Notes: a model not told the origin generated them from the letters alone. Shown: positions 1 to 12,070, counted from the first letter of the stretch. The stretch is 64,000 nt of DNA from Sipunculus nudus (GCA_026874595.1 CM049308.1:39480527-39544526); one strand, 5' to 3'. A program made the numbers and translations.

Positions 1-1645
1 CAAATGGAATATAATAGAGTGTGTGAAAAATTAATCACTACACACATTCTGATAAGTTATAAGTTGTGCTTATATTTATAGAGGTTCTTCTGACATGACT
101 AACATACTCATATGAACGACTCAGACATTTTGGAGGCACCACTGGTTACTAAATTCACTTGCTTCTTAGGAACATTATAGGCCATTCACTCTTTGTAATA
201 AAGCCTTTCATGTAATGCACTAAATAGATAAAAGACAAACCACATTGGCAAAGATCAAAGATTAACTTCAGGGTACCTCCATTCATGCGGATTATCAGGT
301 AGAGTGAGCCCAGTCACATGGCCCGTCTAGGGCAACGTGTCCAGTGTCTGCCAAGGGGCCACTGAAAACACAAGCCTGTGTTCCATACACAGGCACACCA
401 ATAAAAAAGTGAGCCAGTCCAAGTGACTGCGACTTCATGCATGGGTGATCAACTGACCAGTCAGCGCTGGTCAAGGAGTAGCACAAAGAATGCTCGCATT
501 AGGAAAGTTAGTTTATTAGTAATTTATCACTTTGGTCAGAAAAAAACTGCCTGTAATCCGTAATAGCAAGGTAGTCATATTTCACAGGGTTTATCTATAG
601 ATCATATAACAGAATTTCAAAAGGGACTGATATCCAGTGGCCGTAATAGCCAGTTGCCTGCATTTACAGGTGGTCCATCAGACAGGTTGGACTGTATTTA
701 GAAATCAATTAGTAAAAGTTAAACACTAAATGGCATGCACATTAACCATAAATAGTTGCTGGCTGACCATTTGGGGTCTATCCATGTGGATCAGCGTATC
801 TGACAGCAGAAGCTGGAAGGGACAAGAAAAAGATGTCCCAGTATCCACCAGACATCTGTATATCAGATTTCAGTAGAGTTGGCACTGGAGAGTAATGATG
901 TAGAACTCGAATCTGGACTTGGACTTCAGTACTGACTGAAGTCCACTTTTTTAGGAACTCAAGACTTGGACTAGAGGGTTCCAGACTCAGAATTGAAGTC
1001 ATAAGTAAAGACTCGAGAAATCAGGCCCAGCTTATCTCCAGTCCAGTAGACTAAGGAAATACAATGAAGACTTTCATATATGTGCAAAGTACTTACGGAA
1101 TTTTAGATAATATAAATATAAAATAATTGATATGAAAACAATTATTAATATAAAAACACCGGATAATCTCAAATTTCTCTGTTTCAATTTCTTTTAATTA
1201 AAAGATTGTATTGGACTCTGACTCAGAGTAGGGTCAGGTTTCAAATGATTCAGTGGACTTTGAATGGAAACTTAAGCACTAGGACTTGAGTGGCCTGGAC
1301 TTGGACTTGCACTTGAACTCAGACAGTGTGGACTCAGACTATGTCACTGGTGGAGAAGATTCCTGGTGGAATGAGTAGACTAAGTCCAAGGTCGCAAGTA
1401 ACTGCTCAGCAAATTCCAACCTGTAATCCTGTTTAAAACTGAATTCTGTTCAGAGCAGAGGCTTTAAATGTTCTGTATTCCTTAAGTGAGGGCACACTCA
1501 TTCCAAACTTGTTCCACTCATGCACAGTTTTGGCTGGTTACAGGATTCAGACATACACAGCGTCGCAAGTGTTAGGGAATATAAATATCACTATTCTGTT
1601 CAGCAGATATAGATTATCATACTTGTGGTTGTCTGATTCACTTAC
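1..1645. other. FANCM intron, no exon seen
   Basis: No further FANCM exon could be recognised on the minus strand. About 895-1345 holds a degenerate, partly inverted minisatellite built on GACTTGGACTT, probably a worn element. The rest shows nothing recognisable. Confidence 0.5.
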
Positions 1646-1866
1646 TTCTGTGGTTCAAACTTTTCCCTGAGAGATGACATGAGATCGCAGAATGCAACAT
1701 TTCGCTGCAGCTCCATTCTGGTTCGTCCGTATCCTTTATCACCAGACTGCAGGCCTTTCAGGTAATTGTAGAGAGATCGCATACCATGCTGCTGAATAAG
1801 TTCATAGCCATGGTACAGGCTCATGGCCAAGGCAAAATCTCCCTCTACAACGCCATACTGTTGTGG
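1646..1866 (-). CDS. FANCM: FANCM coding exon 6 (helical insert)
   Basis: The acceptor TATTGTAG lies before 1866 and has a weak pyrimidine tract. The exon begins PQQYGVVEGDF, matching IQQGIIEGEF of the family, and contains SLYHGYEL and GMRSLYNYL. It leaves in phase 2 at a GTAAGT donor after 1646. Its first ~36 bases and its acceptor are repeated several times in the intron just 5' of it (see the repeat at 1831-2205). Confidence 0.9.
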
Positions 1867-4800
1867 CTACAATACCATGATAATATCACAATAATTGGCA
1901 TAGAATGAGGCAAATTCTCCCTCTACAAAGCCATATTGGTTTGACTACAATACCAAGAAAATTTTACAATTATTGGCATAGAAAAAGGCAAAAATCTCCC
2001 TCTACAACGCCATACTGGTGTGGCTACAATACCATAAGAATATCACAATTACTGGCATAGGAAAAAGGCAAAATCTCCCTCTACAACCCTATAGTACCAT
2101 ACTGGTGTGGCTACAATACCATAAGAATATCAAAATCACTAGCATAGGAAAAAGGCAAAATCTACCTCTACATCCCAATAGTGGTGTGTCTACAATACTA
2201 TATGAAAAATATAATGAACAAATAATCCACGCAAGACATGAAATATCAACAAATTAATAGATATTTCACACTTGCTTGCAATTTAAAATTTTAATGTCTT
2301 TTTTCACAAGGTCCTGGAGTTGTTGTTAGAAAGCTCATGCATATACTAACCGGCAGATCTGCAGGAGGGTCTTGTCGGAATGCTTCTCTGGCTTTAAGAA
2401 TGAGAAATTTGGATAAACTTTTGGCCTCTCGGTTGTAGATAACTCTGTGTCTTTTCAAACGTGAAATCACTCCATTCATTATCTAAAAAGACACATTTAT
2501 CATCACTGATTATATTAATGATTAAATACCAATCTGGTCCACTGAAAGTATTAATAACTTAAATTTCTCATTTTGATGACTACATTATTAAAAGTAGAAT
2601 ACAGGTAGTCAACAAGCAACTATGTGTATCCACCAAAATAAGAGTGGTATGGGTGAAGTTATCCATGGATAGAGTGGCAAGGGGAAATAGAGTGAGATGT
2701 GTAGCTTTTTAGCATGGATGTCTGCAAGAAAAACATGATAAGAGGTGGCGCCACTGCTATTGGAATGAGAAAGCTTTCCAAGATGTATATGCATGCAAAA
2801 TGTCAGGTGGATAAGTCAAACCACTGATGAGATAATGAGTGATTTTTGCCATAGGCAGATGAACAGATGGACATCACGCAAAAATGGTTGTAGGTTGGGC
2901 CACCAAATTTGTATAAGCTGTAGAGCTATGTATGTTCTATTGTCACGCAAAATTGCAGGCCAATATATCAAACCAGTCCTGAGGTATTAGCATGGATGTC
3001 TGCAAAATAATTGTGATTGTAGGTGGTGCCACCTGTCATATAAACAAGAAATCCACGATGTCTATATGTGCAAAATTTACGGCAAATCTATCCACTGCAG
3101 AGATACAAGTGATTTTAACCAAGGGCAGACGAACAGATGTACGCTGTGCAAAAATGGTTGTAGATGGCGCTGGCAGTATTGTGTATGATATAAAGTTATC
3201 CAAGAGCAAAACACTTGCAAAGTTTCAGCCAAATTGGTCAAAGAGTCCCAAGATATATGGGTTTATGTGTCAAAACAGATGCACAGATGGATGCTCTGCA
3301 GAGAGGAAAGGTCAGAGGTCAACGAAAAATGAGGGCACAGCAGCTCACATGTGACCCAATCGAAATTCTGAGTTGCATAAAATTCTGTCCAGTGGTTACA
3401 GAGAAGTTTTCCAGAAACGTATGTGGCAGCAGTGGGCAGCTGAAAGCATATTACCTGCAAAACTCTGTTTTGGCAGATACAATAACATGTTATTAGATAT
3501 GTCCATCATATTCCACCAAGGATAAAGAAAAATTACCAGAACTGAGTAGCAGTTGATATATTCTACAGTACAATACACAGAACCAATTTATGCATTATAC
3601 AATGTCATTCAAATCCTTAGTATTTTAATGTTCAGGAATATCTTGTGCATATAAATATAATTTTTATTGATAAACAGCTTAGTAATCAAGATATCTTTTT
3701 AATATAAGGAAAAGACATGACCAAAGAAAGCAATTTCCAAGTCTAGGATTTCCAAGCTTTGAAAGAAAATGACTTATTCATGAATAGACATTTCATGAAT
3801 TTCAATGAATTTAAAGCTATGGCAGCTAGAAGAATTAAAAAGGCCACACAAATAATCTCTTACAATATGCATATGGGCTCATATCATGCACATTTCCTCA
3901 TGCTTATCATATTTGGTTATCCATAATTCCTATGGTGTCAGTAAATGAGCCCAATATGTTTCCATAAATTCATTTTTCGCAGGTTTAAAGGGACGTAATC
4001 AGAAGCAATATAATGCTTATTCTTCCACACAATCAGTTCAGTTTTGCTTTATACAAAAGTTTCCAGGCAAAACCTTTACAGCACACCATCTCAGTACCTC
4101 CCCTTGAGCTGTTTAACATCTTGTTATGGTTCTGTGAGTAAGTTAACACAGTCCACATGTGTCTGTTTATAATAACAAATCCGTTTGACTGGAGGTTTGA
4201 TTTTGCACATGCGTGACAGATCAAAAACAAGGAGCTCAATAGTCCAAACTAGTCCATACACGGACCTCCAAGTCCTCTTATATATCTCTGGGCTGAATGT
4301 AAATTCAATGAAGAACCTGTCACAACAGGGCCTACTCTGAAATGACATGCATATCAGCCGCAGCACAGTGTCAGCCAGTGAATCAGGGCCCTGTGTCAGC
4401 CGGTGTATCAGGGCCCTGTGTCAGTAGGTGTTTGCAAGCAATGTTTCAGCAAGCAAGAACATGTGTTACATTTTTTTTTTAACCAAGTCAGCCAGGCCAT
4501 ATCCAGGTTGACAGGTGTTGTGGCACAGGTGATGCACTTGCGCTGTGTTTATGTTGACACCTGTGATGGTGCCTGGTCCACTTAATTTAGAACTAGTGTA
4601 CAGGGGAAAGCCAACTGTCTCAGGGCAATTTTTTGACAGGTACCAATTTATTTCAAAGGGAAGACACTATTTTTTGTGGTAATTCAACAAGCTTTAAAGG
4701 TGATTAGGTCCCTTTAAAATGACATACAGAAAGAAACAAAAAAACACATGATAACAGTTCATTTGATTTAGGCAACATCATCCTAACAAAGCTGTTTTGT

Positions 4801-7800
4801 ACTGCAGCTATTTAAAAACAAGTTAGATATATTAATATTAGGGAGTTAAAATTATACACACCATCTAATATGATGAATACATTATGTTTCAAATAGCACA
4901 ATATATGTATGTTTAACTATGACATCCATCGATTAATTAAGGGAACTATTTAATCAGGGATCGTAATAATTTGAAATTTTCACCTTTCAAATGATTTGCC
5001 TTTCTGCTTAAGATGCATCCTACCATCATATCAAAGTTTCAGTCACACTTTGCTCAGTGTAAGCCAAATTCTGCCACCTTACATACCATCCTACAAGCAC
5101 CCTTGCATGCAAATAGAACTGATTTTTTCAACAGTAACACCGTTATGTCAGAAACACGATTGTGCAGTGAAAAAAAAAACAGGAAAAAATATGAGATGTG
5201 GGCCTAAATGTCGATGGTATAAGAAATTATAGACCGTTTTTACAGAATATAGAACATACAGGCAGTTGAAGATACGCCACCTGTATATTATTTCATTTTT
5301 GTGGCATGTATGTTACTACTTATCAACTACTAATGTGGAAAACATCTAGGTGCTCACCTTTCAAACAGACTGGTACAAAATGGAATGTGCCTTTCAGGGC
5401 ACATGTTTGCCTGTCTGAGACAAGCACATAATTATTAATTTCTTCACAGACTGTCCTACCTGCAGGTATTTTTCTTGAACCCCCGACAACTCTTCCCCCA
5501 TCGGCACCACTATCTTGTCTACTCTCCTCTCATGAGAATATGGTCGTATGTCTGGAGACTCCTCTGTCCGAAGCTCAATGTGAGATATCAACATATTGGA
5601 AAGTACTTGTTGTACTGCCTGAAATGAACAAAAAGCCTAGCAAAAAACAAGAATAGCAAACTGTAAATGATGACAATCTTCTACAACAGAACTGTTAACA
5701 ATTGGTGATAACATCTGGCAATTATTACTTGTGCGAGTTAACACTTTAATTATTATTAATAAATAATACCAGATGTAGAAATTATATTTTGTGTAAATTT
5801 TTCAAATGACATGTATAAACACTATAATGAAAACGAGCTTTTTATAATTATCCATGTGAATATAATCCATGTAAGGAAACAAGCTTATGAACTAGAATCC
5901 AGACTAAAGTCAGATTAAAAGTCAAGCTAACAACTAGCAAATGCTTATTCCATCAGTAATTATCAGTTAAGACTTTTTGCTTTAAAATTATACAAGTATA
6001 TGCCCCAGTCTCAAGGATTTCCTAAATCTTACATGATACACAGTGACTTTGCTAATATTTGCTAATATATGACTTTGCTTAAATCCCATTAAGACACTTG
6101 CCTTAATGTTTGTTCCTGGTGTTGCACTCAAAGCTAGTACTCTGAACTGAGAATTCTGTTTTGCCAGTTCCCGTACCACCTGAGAAGAAGAAATGAACAT
6201 TGGATATACTACTAACACAAAATGATCAGACTAAGGGACATGAACTTTGTTCCCTGACATTTTCCAGCAAACAAGCCCATGCCAGGGCACAGTGTCATGT
6301 GACAGCTGTTTGTATAAGAAATCTCCTCAATGCTCTTTTTAACTGAGCTGTGAATATGAAAGTGAATCTATGTATACTCTTATTCAAAACTGTACAATGT
6401 TTATACATTGTCTGCCTAACCCTAAGCAGGCTACATATAGACTTTCTGCTGGAGGATAAGCTGACAAGACACAACACCAGTGTACTGCTAACAAAGGGTA
6501 AACTTGGCAAGAATCCTCAAGTTTTCAATGATATCTCTTAATCTCATTCCTAAATGCAGTACAGCCATGCAAAGTGAGTTACAGAATCTGAAAACAGCAA
6601 ATTTTACTAAAATTCACTTATAAATCAAATAAATTCAAATGTAATGTTTGCCAATGAAATTCAAACCAAGTGTAACATGAGTTCCATTAAATGCTGCCTT
6701 GTAAAATTTAAATCAACACCAGCATATTACCCAGTTTTGAGTAGTTCATGTAGTTTCTGACAGATGGCACTGCAATGGCCCCTCAGAGAAATATTTTGAC
6801 ATTTTTCAGGATTAAGGTGAATTCCCCCCCCCCCTCCCAGAAATACCTGACATGGTATAAACCTAGCACTAGTAGCAGTTTAAGTTCAGAAACAAGACAT
6901 CTCCTAGACCTGGCCACAGAGGAGTTGTGTGAGAAAGGCTGAGATGCACCAGAATCAGTTTTATTATAGATTATGTTACTGTATATGATATTTCTATGGA
7001 AACGTGCAGCTGCTGCACCACTGCAGGTCGTGTGAAAACGGTTGGTATGGATTTTCGACTTCGCTTTTTAGCCATTTAATAAAATTTTGGGTGAGCGATA
7101 CTGCCTGAAAGGTTATGTTCAAAATTGTTAGTTTTGCATATTTTAATAAGGATAGGTCCAAGACCTGTTGGTAGCATTTTCTATTGAATGAGAATGAAGG
7201 TATCTGGGTGATGAGAATGATATGATTTTATATGCACTGGGCTATGAATAATCCATAAGTCAAAGCCTGTTCGTAAGACAAGAGTCAATATCCAAAATTC
7301 TAAATCAACACCGAAGTCCAATGACTTAACACCTTAGGTCTTTATTAATATTATCAAATTTCAAATTGAATTTTTCTTTGAGAAGTACTTTTTTGATCCT
7401 GATCATAGGTTATCGACACCTAATAATGTTAAATCTTGTAACTGACCTGACAGTAAGCATGGTTTCCAAGAGCCTTGTGAGCTTCATCTATGACCACACA
7501 CTTGATGTCTGTAGCGGGACAAGCCCCACGGCTCATGTCGTTGATCATGACCTGGGGAGTCAGGAAGAACACCCAGCGTTTACCCCACGCCTTCTGTCGC
7601 TCTGCAGGCTGCATGGCACCTGGTCATACATTGATTAACATCAAAATATGTCAGTTAGGCCAAAATAAAAAAAAAGCGAACCTGTGCAAATTTTGGGAGT
7701 ATGAATGGAGATCTATTTTTAAAATTTAATATTGATCCTCTTGAGTCCTGCATATCTACCTTAGTCATTATGATTTCAGCAAAATGGAAGTTTTGGACCT

Positions 7801-9999
7801 GCAAGTTTCAGACTAGGACATTTTAAAACTAGAATATGGGTAGTTGACAAGCGACTGTGTATCTGCAGAAATCAGGGTGGGATGGGTGAAGTGAGGCATG
7901 GATTAAGTGGAAAGGGGAATAGAGTGAGGGGTGTTGCATATTAGCATGGATGTCTGCAGTGTAAACATGAATATAGGTGGTGCCACCTGTCATAAAATCG
8001 AGAAAATTGTCCAGGATGTATAAATCTGCAAAATTTCAGGTGGATAAGTCAAAACCACTTCTGGAATATGAGTGATTTTATCCCAAGGCAGATGAACAGA
8101 TGGACACTGTGCATAAGTGGTTGCAGGTGGCGCCACCGGCTTTGCCTATGATGAAGAGCTATGTGAGATCTATACACCTGCAAAATTTTGGCCCAATCGG
8201 TTAAATAGTTCCGGAGATATGAGCTTGGATGTCTGCAGAATAAACATGAATGTAGGTGGCGCCACCTGTCATAAAATCAAGAAAGCTGTCCAGGATGTAT
8301 ACACATGCAAAATTTCAGGTGGATAAGTCCAACCAATGCAGAGATGAGTGTTTTTATGCCTAGGCAGATGAACAGATGGACGCTGTGCAAAAATGGTGGC
8401 AGGTGGCACCACCAATTTTGTGTATGATTAAGAGCTATGTGAGATCTATACACATGCACAATTTCAGGGGGACATGTCAAACCAGTCCTGAGATATAAGC
8501 CTGAATGTCTGCAGTGTATACATAAATGTAGGTGGCGCCACCTGCCACAAAATCCAGAAAGCTATCCAAGATGTATAAACCTGCAAAATTTTAGGCAGAT
8601 ATGTCAAACCACTGCCGAGATATGAGTGATTTTATCCCATGGCAAACAAACAGATGGACGCTGTGCAAAAATGATTGCAGGTGGCGCTACCAGTTTTGCA
8701 TATGATAAAGAGCTATGGGAGATCTATACACAAGCAAAATTTTGGCCCAACTGGTCAAATGGTTCCCGAGATATGAGCTTGGATGTCTGCAGCTTAAACG
8801 TGAATGTAGGTGGCGCCACCTGTCATTAAATCAAGAAATTGTCCAGGATGGATGCACATGCAAAATTTCAGGTGGATAAGTCCAACCAATGCAGAGATAT
8901 GAGTGTTTTTATCCCAAGCCAGATGGACGCTGTGCAAAAATGGTTGCAGGTGGCACCACCATTTTTAGTGTATGTGATAAAAGAATAAAGGCCCAATGAC
9001 TGGATGTCTAGGTTGTCCTATTATACATCCAAGACAACCAAACATTTACAGGAATTGATTTATAAAACATGTTTCATGACTCTTTTGTTAAATTTTATTG
9101 ACACTTAAAAAATTATTTCCACAGTTAAAATCTTTGCTTCATTATTGTTCCAATGATACTGTTATTTCCATAGAAAATAGTGATAGATAGGTGATGGTTT
9201 CCAAATGGGACAAATGGGGTTACTCAAGCAAGCCTAAAATCGACAGTGGTCAATACCACTGGGACCACATGTCGAACGCTACTTTCCACTTGTCATCTCA
9301 TATTTACCATATTGCAGAGAGTTAACAAATGCAGCATAGCACTTCATCACCATACATACCTGTCATTTCTGCAGCATCTTTCTGGGGGATCCCCATGATG
9401 TTATAACATGCCTCAATCTGCTGAGCCACTAGCGGTTTGGTAGGAGCCATGAAAACCACCTTGCCTTGAGGGTACCAGCGGTAAAAGTTGTACATGACCA
9501 CAGCAGCTATAAAAGTCTTTCCCAGTCCAGTTGGCAGCACTACCAATGTATTTTTGAACAGAGCCTTCTGCACTATGGCGTACTGATACTCCCGGATTGG
9601 GTAATTGGTCGGGTAGATCCATATCCTCCCTGCTGCAGCATCAAAACCCGGCAGATCCTCAATTTGTGTGGTTTCCAGCTCAGAAGGCAGGACTGATGTA
9701 TTATCTACATCAGATAATCCTACTTCAGCAACCTCTATCAGGTCTCCATCATCTACATCTCCCCATTCTTCATCAGCCGCACCAGATGCAGCAACCTTTG
9801 ATGAGTCCACCATGGAGAAAAGAGAAGGCCCTGTCGGCCTGGTCCATGTCTCTGTTGCCTTTCTTGTGTTTTGTTTCCCTGTGGCTTTACTTTTTGGTCT
9901 CCCTCTGCCGTTACTTGTCTGAGGATTACTGCCAGATGGGCGAGGGTTAGAAGGATTTCCCCATTTCTGGAACAGGGTGGTCTGCTTTGTCTTGTTCAT
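1646..9999 (-). CDS. FANCM: Fanconi anemia group M protein (DNA translocase), N-terminal half, six exons
   Basis: FANCM is a nuclear SF2 translocase that remodels branched DNA and stalled forks and recruits the Fanconi core complex. Joining 9999-9360, 7619-7447, 6179-6102, 5618-5460, 2482-2351 and 1866-1646 gives ~467 residues with every junction phase matching. Visible motifs are an N-terminal TLFQKWG block (the family's TLFQ.WG), Walker A PTGLGKT (~156-162), motif Ia APTKPL (~185), DEAH in VIDEAHKALGN (~258-261) and motif III SATPG (~289). The LYHGYEL and GMRSLY blocks in exon 6 belong to the FANCM/Hef helical insert. The second helicase lobe, the MHF-binding region and the ERCC4-like domain would lie left of position 1, so the gene is cut by the window edge, not broken. 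Family identity follows from clear collinearity with vertebrate FANCM. Confidence 0.95.
1831..2205 (-). repeat. Tandem duplication of the FANCM exon 6 splice acceptor and exon start
   Basis: Five imperfect copies of a 78-87 bp unit begin near 1831, 1909, 1987, 2067 and 2154. Copy 1 is the functional one: on the minus strand it holds the TATTGTAG acceptor and the first codons of exon 6. The other four repeat the acceptor and exon start further upstream in the same intron. Each decoy therefore carries an AG and part of the coding sequence but no adjoining exon body. Confidence 0.9.
2351..2482 (-). CDS. FANCM: FANCM coding exon 5 (helical insert)
   Basis: A 132-nt phase-0 exon with acceptor GTCTTTTTAG and donor CCG|GTTAGT. 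It encodes a basic helical stretch ending AREAFRQDPPADLP, aligned with the ARDQFRKNP region of human FANCM. It is less conserved than its neighbours, as expected for the insert. Confidence 0.85.
2593..3484 (+). mobile_element. HINE-like family B element, short copy, in a FANCM intron
   Basis: The left end AGTAGAATACAGGTAGTC corresponds to the ACTAGAATACGGGTAGTC of the best copy (17474). The right end TTTTGGCAGATACAATA matches its 3' hairpin arm. The core carries about three half-units with the (A)GGTGGCGCCAC palindrome. Most differences from the 17474 copy are C-to-T or G-to-A at CpG, so this is an older copy. It has no coding capacity. Confidence 0.75.
3485..5459. other. FANCM intron, no gene
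   Basis: Between the HINE-like insertion and exon 4 no coding sequence is recognisable. It includes the short 25-bp tandem repeat listed separately. Confidence 0.6.
4368..4430. repeat. 25-bp tandem repeat, about 2.5 copies
   Basis: Units starting GTGTCAGCC at 4368, 4393 and 4418 contain ATCAGGGCCCT. A short minisatellite in a FANCM intron. Confidence 0.8.
5460..5618 (-). CDS. FANCM: FANCM coding exon 4
   Basis: A 159-nt phase-0 exon between a TTTCAG acceptor and a CAG|GTAGGA donor. It encodes AVQQVLSNM, then ELRTEESPDI and YSHERRVDK, which match the family's post-motif III segment and the start of the helical insert. Confidence 0.93.
6102..6179 (-). CDS. FANCM: FANCM coding exon 3 (motif III), followed by a GC-AG intron
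   Basis: The acceptor TTCTTCTTCTCAG is strong. The 78-nt exon encodes 26 residues, including ALSATPG (helicase motif III). It ends ATTAAG followed by GCAAGT, the usual GC-type donor context, and the next exon supplies the expected AVQQV. A GT donor nearby would not keep the frame and the conserved protein. Confidence 0.92.
7447..7619 (-). CDS. FANCM: FANCM coding exon 2 (DEAH box)
   Basis: The acceptor is GACCAG at 7620 and the donor is CAG|GTCAGT after 7447. The exon enters in phase 1 and leaves in phase 0. It encodes TPQVMINDMSRGACP and the DEAH box VIDEAHKALGN, both nearly identical to vertebrate FANCM. Confidence 0.94.
7828..8985 (+). mobile_element. HINE-like family B element, 3' truncated, in FANCM intron 1
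   Basis: Starts ACTAGAATATGGGTAGTTG. The core consists of ~278-bp tandem units, each with two GGTGGCGCCACC-type palindromes (whole-unit starts near 8252, 8529, 8808). The 3' hairpin end is absent: homology stops near 8985. Non-autonomous. Confidence 0.75.
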
Positions 10000-10006
10000 A
10001 TTCTTC
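9360..10006 (-). CDS. FANCM: FANCM coding exon 1 (start codon, Walker A)
   Basis: The ATG at 9999-9997 is chosen because it begins the conserved TLFQKWG N-terminus; in-frame upstream sequence (to 10062) has no family resemblance. Seven bases 5' of it lies a consensus acceptor (TTTCTATTTTAG, exon from 10006), so a non-coding 5'UTR exon is expected further right. The exon ends at 9360 in phase 1 before a GTATGT donor. Residues ~30-130 are low-complexity, polar and acidic. The translocase fold starts at IWIYPTN. Confidence 0.93.
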
Positions 10007-10061
10007 CTAAAATAGAAAGGATAAATAAAATTAATTACTTTGTATTGCTTTGTAATAAACA

Positions 10062-11135
10062 CAGGGTTGTTAATTTGCTTAGTTCCTAGGGCAGTGGGAA
10101 TTCCCAGGATTACCTGGGGAAAACTGGGAAATACTGAGAATAATACTTAAATAAAAAATAACAGAAAGGAGTAACTTAAACCTATAATTTAAAGGATTAA
10201 TAGTCACACCCCTCCACAGCTCTTGAAGTATATTAGATAGAATGTCTAAAAATTATTATAACTATGGAGGTAAATCCTCCTGTCTGTTTTCTGAATTTAT
10301 CTTTACCAACAGTCTCATTCAAACCCTACATGTGGTAAATATGACAGACACTTCATTATATAAGTGGCCAGTATCAGCTGTACTGATAATCATGTATACG
10401 TCCCCTGCAATTAGGATTATATAAACAAGTAAATGTAATTGTTGAACTGGACTATAGCTATAATAATACCTTTAACAGCATACTTGAATGGACACAGTGG
10501 GCAGTATCTAGAAGTATATATATAATGCACCACATAACTATAAACTTAACATCATTTACATTAATCATCACAAGAAAAAGAAATGACTGATGAAGTCAAA
10601 ATGAGCTTTAAATATAAACAATTTTTAACTGAGTTTATAGAATCAAAAATGACAGCATGGAATTATAAGAATCTGAATATTTTGTCAGGCTGTCAGCATT
10701 TCCCTCATACTTTTTAATTCAAACAAAACAAGACTAATCAAAACCATCTGAAGGTCAGATGTATCCCAGTATATACATATCCTTAAAGCTTTCTCTATCT
10801 TGTAGGTATTATTTTTAGCTCTGCTTTCTTTATAAGAGGAATTGACATTCATGTTACAAACTGACTACATTATATGCAGACATCAAACATGCTTTTAAAT
10901 TTATTAAACTGAATGGGTCAAAAAGACTTTACCACTACCAGTGCTGAAATAGTTTAAACTTTATTAACCTTTCTTTAGTTAATTATGTACACAAATATGC
11001 ATGTATATATTTTTTTCCCTGGCAGTGACATGAGTATTTCCAAGGGTGGGATTTCCTGGTAATTCCCAGAAGGGAGTATTTCCCAGGGCAGGAATTCCTG
11101 GGATTTACCCCCCTTGTAATTCCCCAACACCCCTG
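10062..11135. mobile_element. Complete non-autonomous hAT-like transposon with 8-bp target duplication
   Basis: The exact 8-bp direct repeat AATAAACA flanks the element (10054-10061 and 11136-11143). The ends are imperfect inverted repeats starting CAGGGTTGTT (left) and CAGGGGTGTT (right, read on the minus strand), with subterminal copies of CTGGGAAATACT and GGAATTCC-type motifs near both ends. An 8-bp duplication with CAGGG tips is the hAT signature. 1074 bp with no transposase frame. It sits 5' of the FANCM start codon, probably in a 5'UTR intron. Confidence 0.88.
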
Positions 11136-11410
11136 AATAAACACATCATTTATATTAATTTTTCCGAGCAAGGGATTTAAGTTCAAGCATTTATGCTGAA
11201 TACTGTGGAAGTGGTTTTGTTAGTGGTGATTTTATTTTTGTGCTTATTTCAAACACCCTAGACATGTCCATGTAGTTTACTTTTTACCGTCAAGAGCCGA
11301 TACTATTGTCTGATACAAGTAAAAGAGTAATGTCAAATTGAATAGATGATGCTGTGTCATATAGATCGTGAATGTTTGATGGGGAACTGAGGAATTGAAC
11401 AACACTGTTT

Positions 11411-11710
11411 TTATATACAAAATTTATTTTGTATGCACAAAAGTCTAGTGTTTTCATCGAAATTTTGGTATTCATCCCGGCGGCTCTTGGCAGGTTGTGA
11501 TATTACTAGCTGATTGATGCGATCGTTCGCCACTTTGAAGACTGCAGAGTATTCACCCGACACACAGTCATGTGAGTGCAGTATCCCTCCTTGGGGGGTT
11601 GCTTGAGTTGAGACTTCTTCAAACAGGAGGTTAAAGAAGTCACGTTGCTTGTAATAAGATTTCATAGCAAGCGATATCATAGCAGCTCTGTTGGACACAT
11701 AGCAGGCTGC
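11411..11710 (-). CDS. Unidentified coding-like segment, about 90-95 residues
   Basis: A minus-strand open frame ending in TAA at 11411 has complex, non-repetitive composition (SYYKQRDFFNLLFEEV, GEYSAVFKVANDRINQL) and a GC-richer, codon-like texture unlike the AT-rich flanks. The first in-frame ATG is near 11680. Immediately upstream is ACTAGAAGCAG, which could act as an acceptor. An AATAAA overlaps the end of the frame. I do not recognise the family. It could be a terminal exon, a short gene or a fragment of a mobile element. Confidence 0.4.
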   Translation of the reverse strand, partial: AACYVSNRAAMISLAMKSYYKQRDFFNLLFEEVSTQATPQGGILHSHDCVSGEYSAVFKVANDRINQLVISQPAKSRRDEYQNFDENTRLLCIQNKFCI

Positions 11711-12070
11711 TTCTAGTTAGTAATCACATTTTCTGTTGTTGAGCAATTCTACAATTTACTCATATGTCAAACAGCATGTATGGGTGCAGTACCATAGCAT
11801 CATCAAACGTAATTAGTCCTGGTAATTACGTATTGCTTACCCCGTGCAATCACGGTACTCACGAGCCCGTAGCATGTAGGCAGTCACCCCGAGGTTGTTA
11901 GATGGAAGGTAGGTTGCATGCACGGGCATGTACCCCCTTGAGAAAATCCAACACCAACGGATGATGAAGGACACAATCGTGACCTAGCAGATGGAACACT
12001 GACAGCAGGGCGGCACGATAGCCACGAAGAGACGGATAGGATAAATGTTTATCCTGCAGTAAAAACACAA
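11711..12070. other. Unassigned segment before the repeat pile
   Basis: GC-richer than its surroundings, with a small CCGTG/CACGG hairpin near 11847. No frame, RNA gene or known repeat recognised. Confidence 0.3.

Noticed and set aside
1642-2257. Plus-strand frame with repeated LWLQYHKNI
   Set aside because: Antisense translation of the duplicated FANCM exon 6 acceptor unit.
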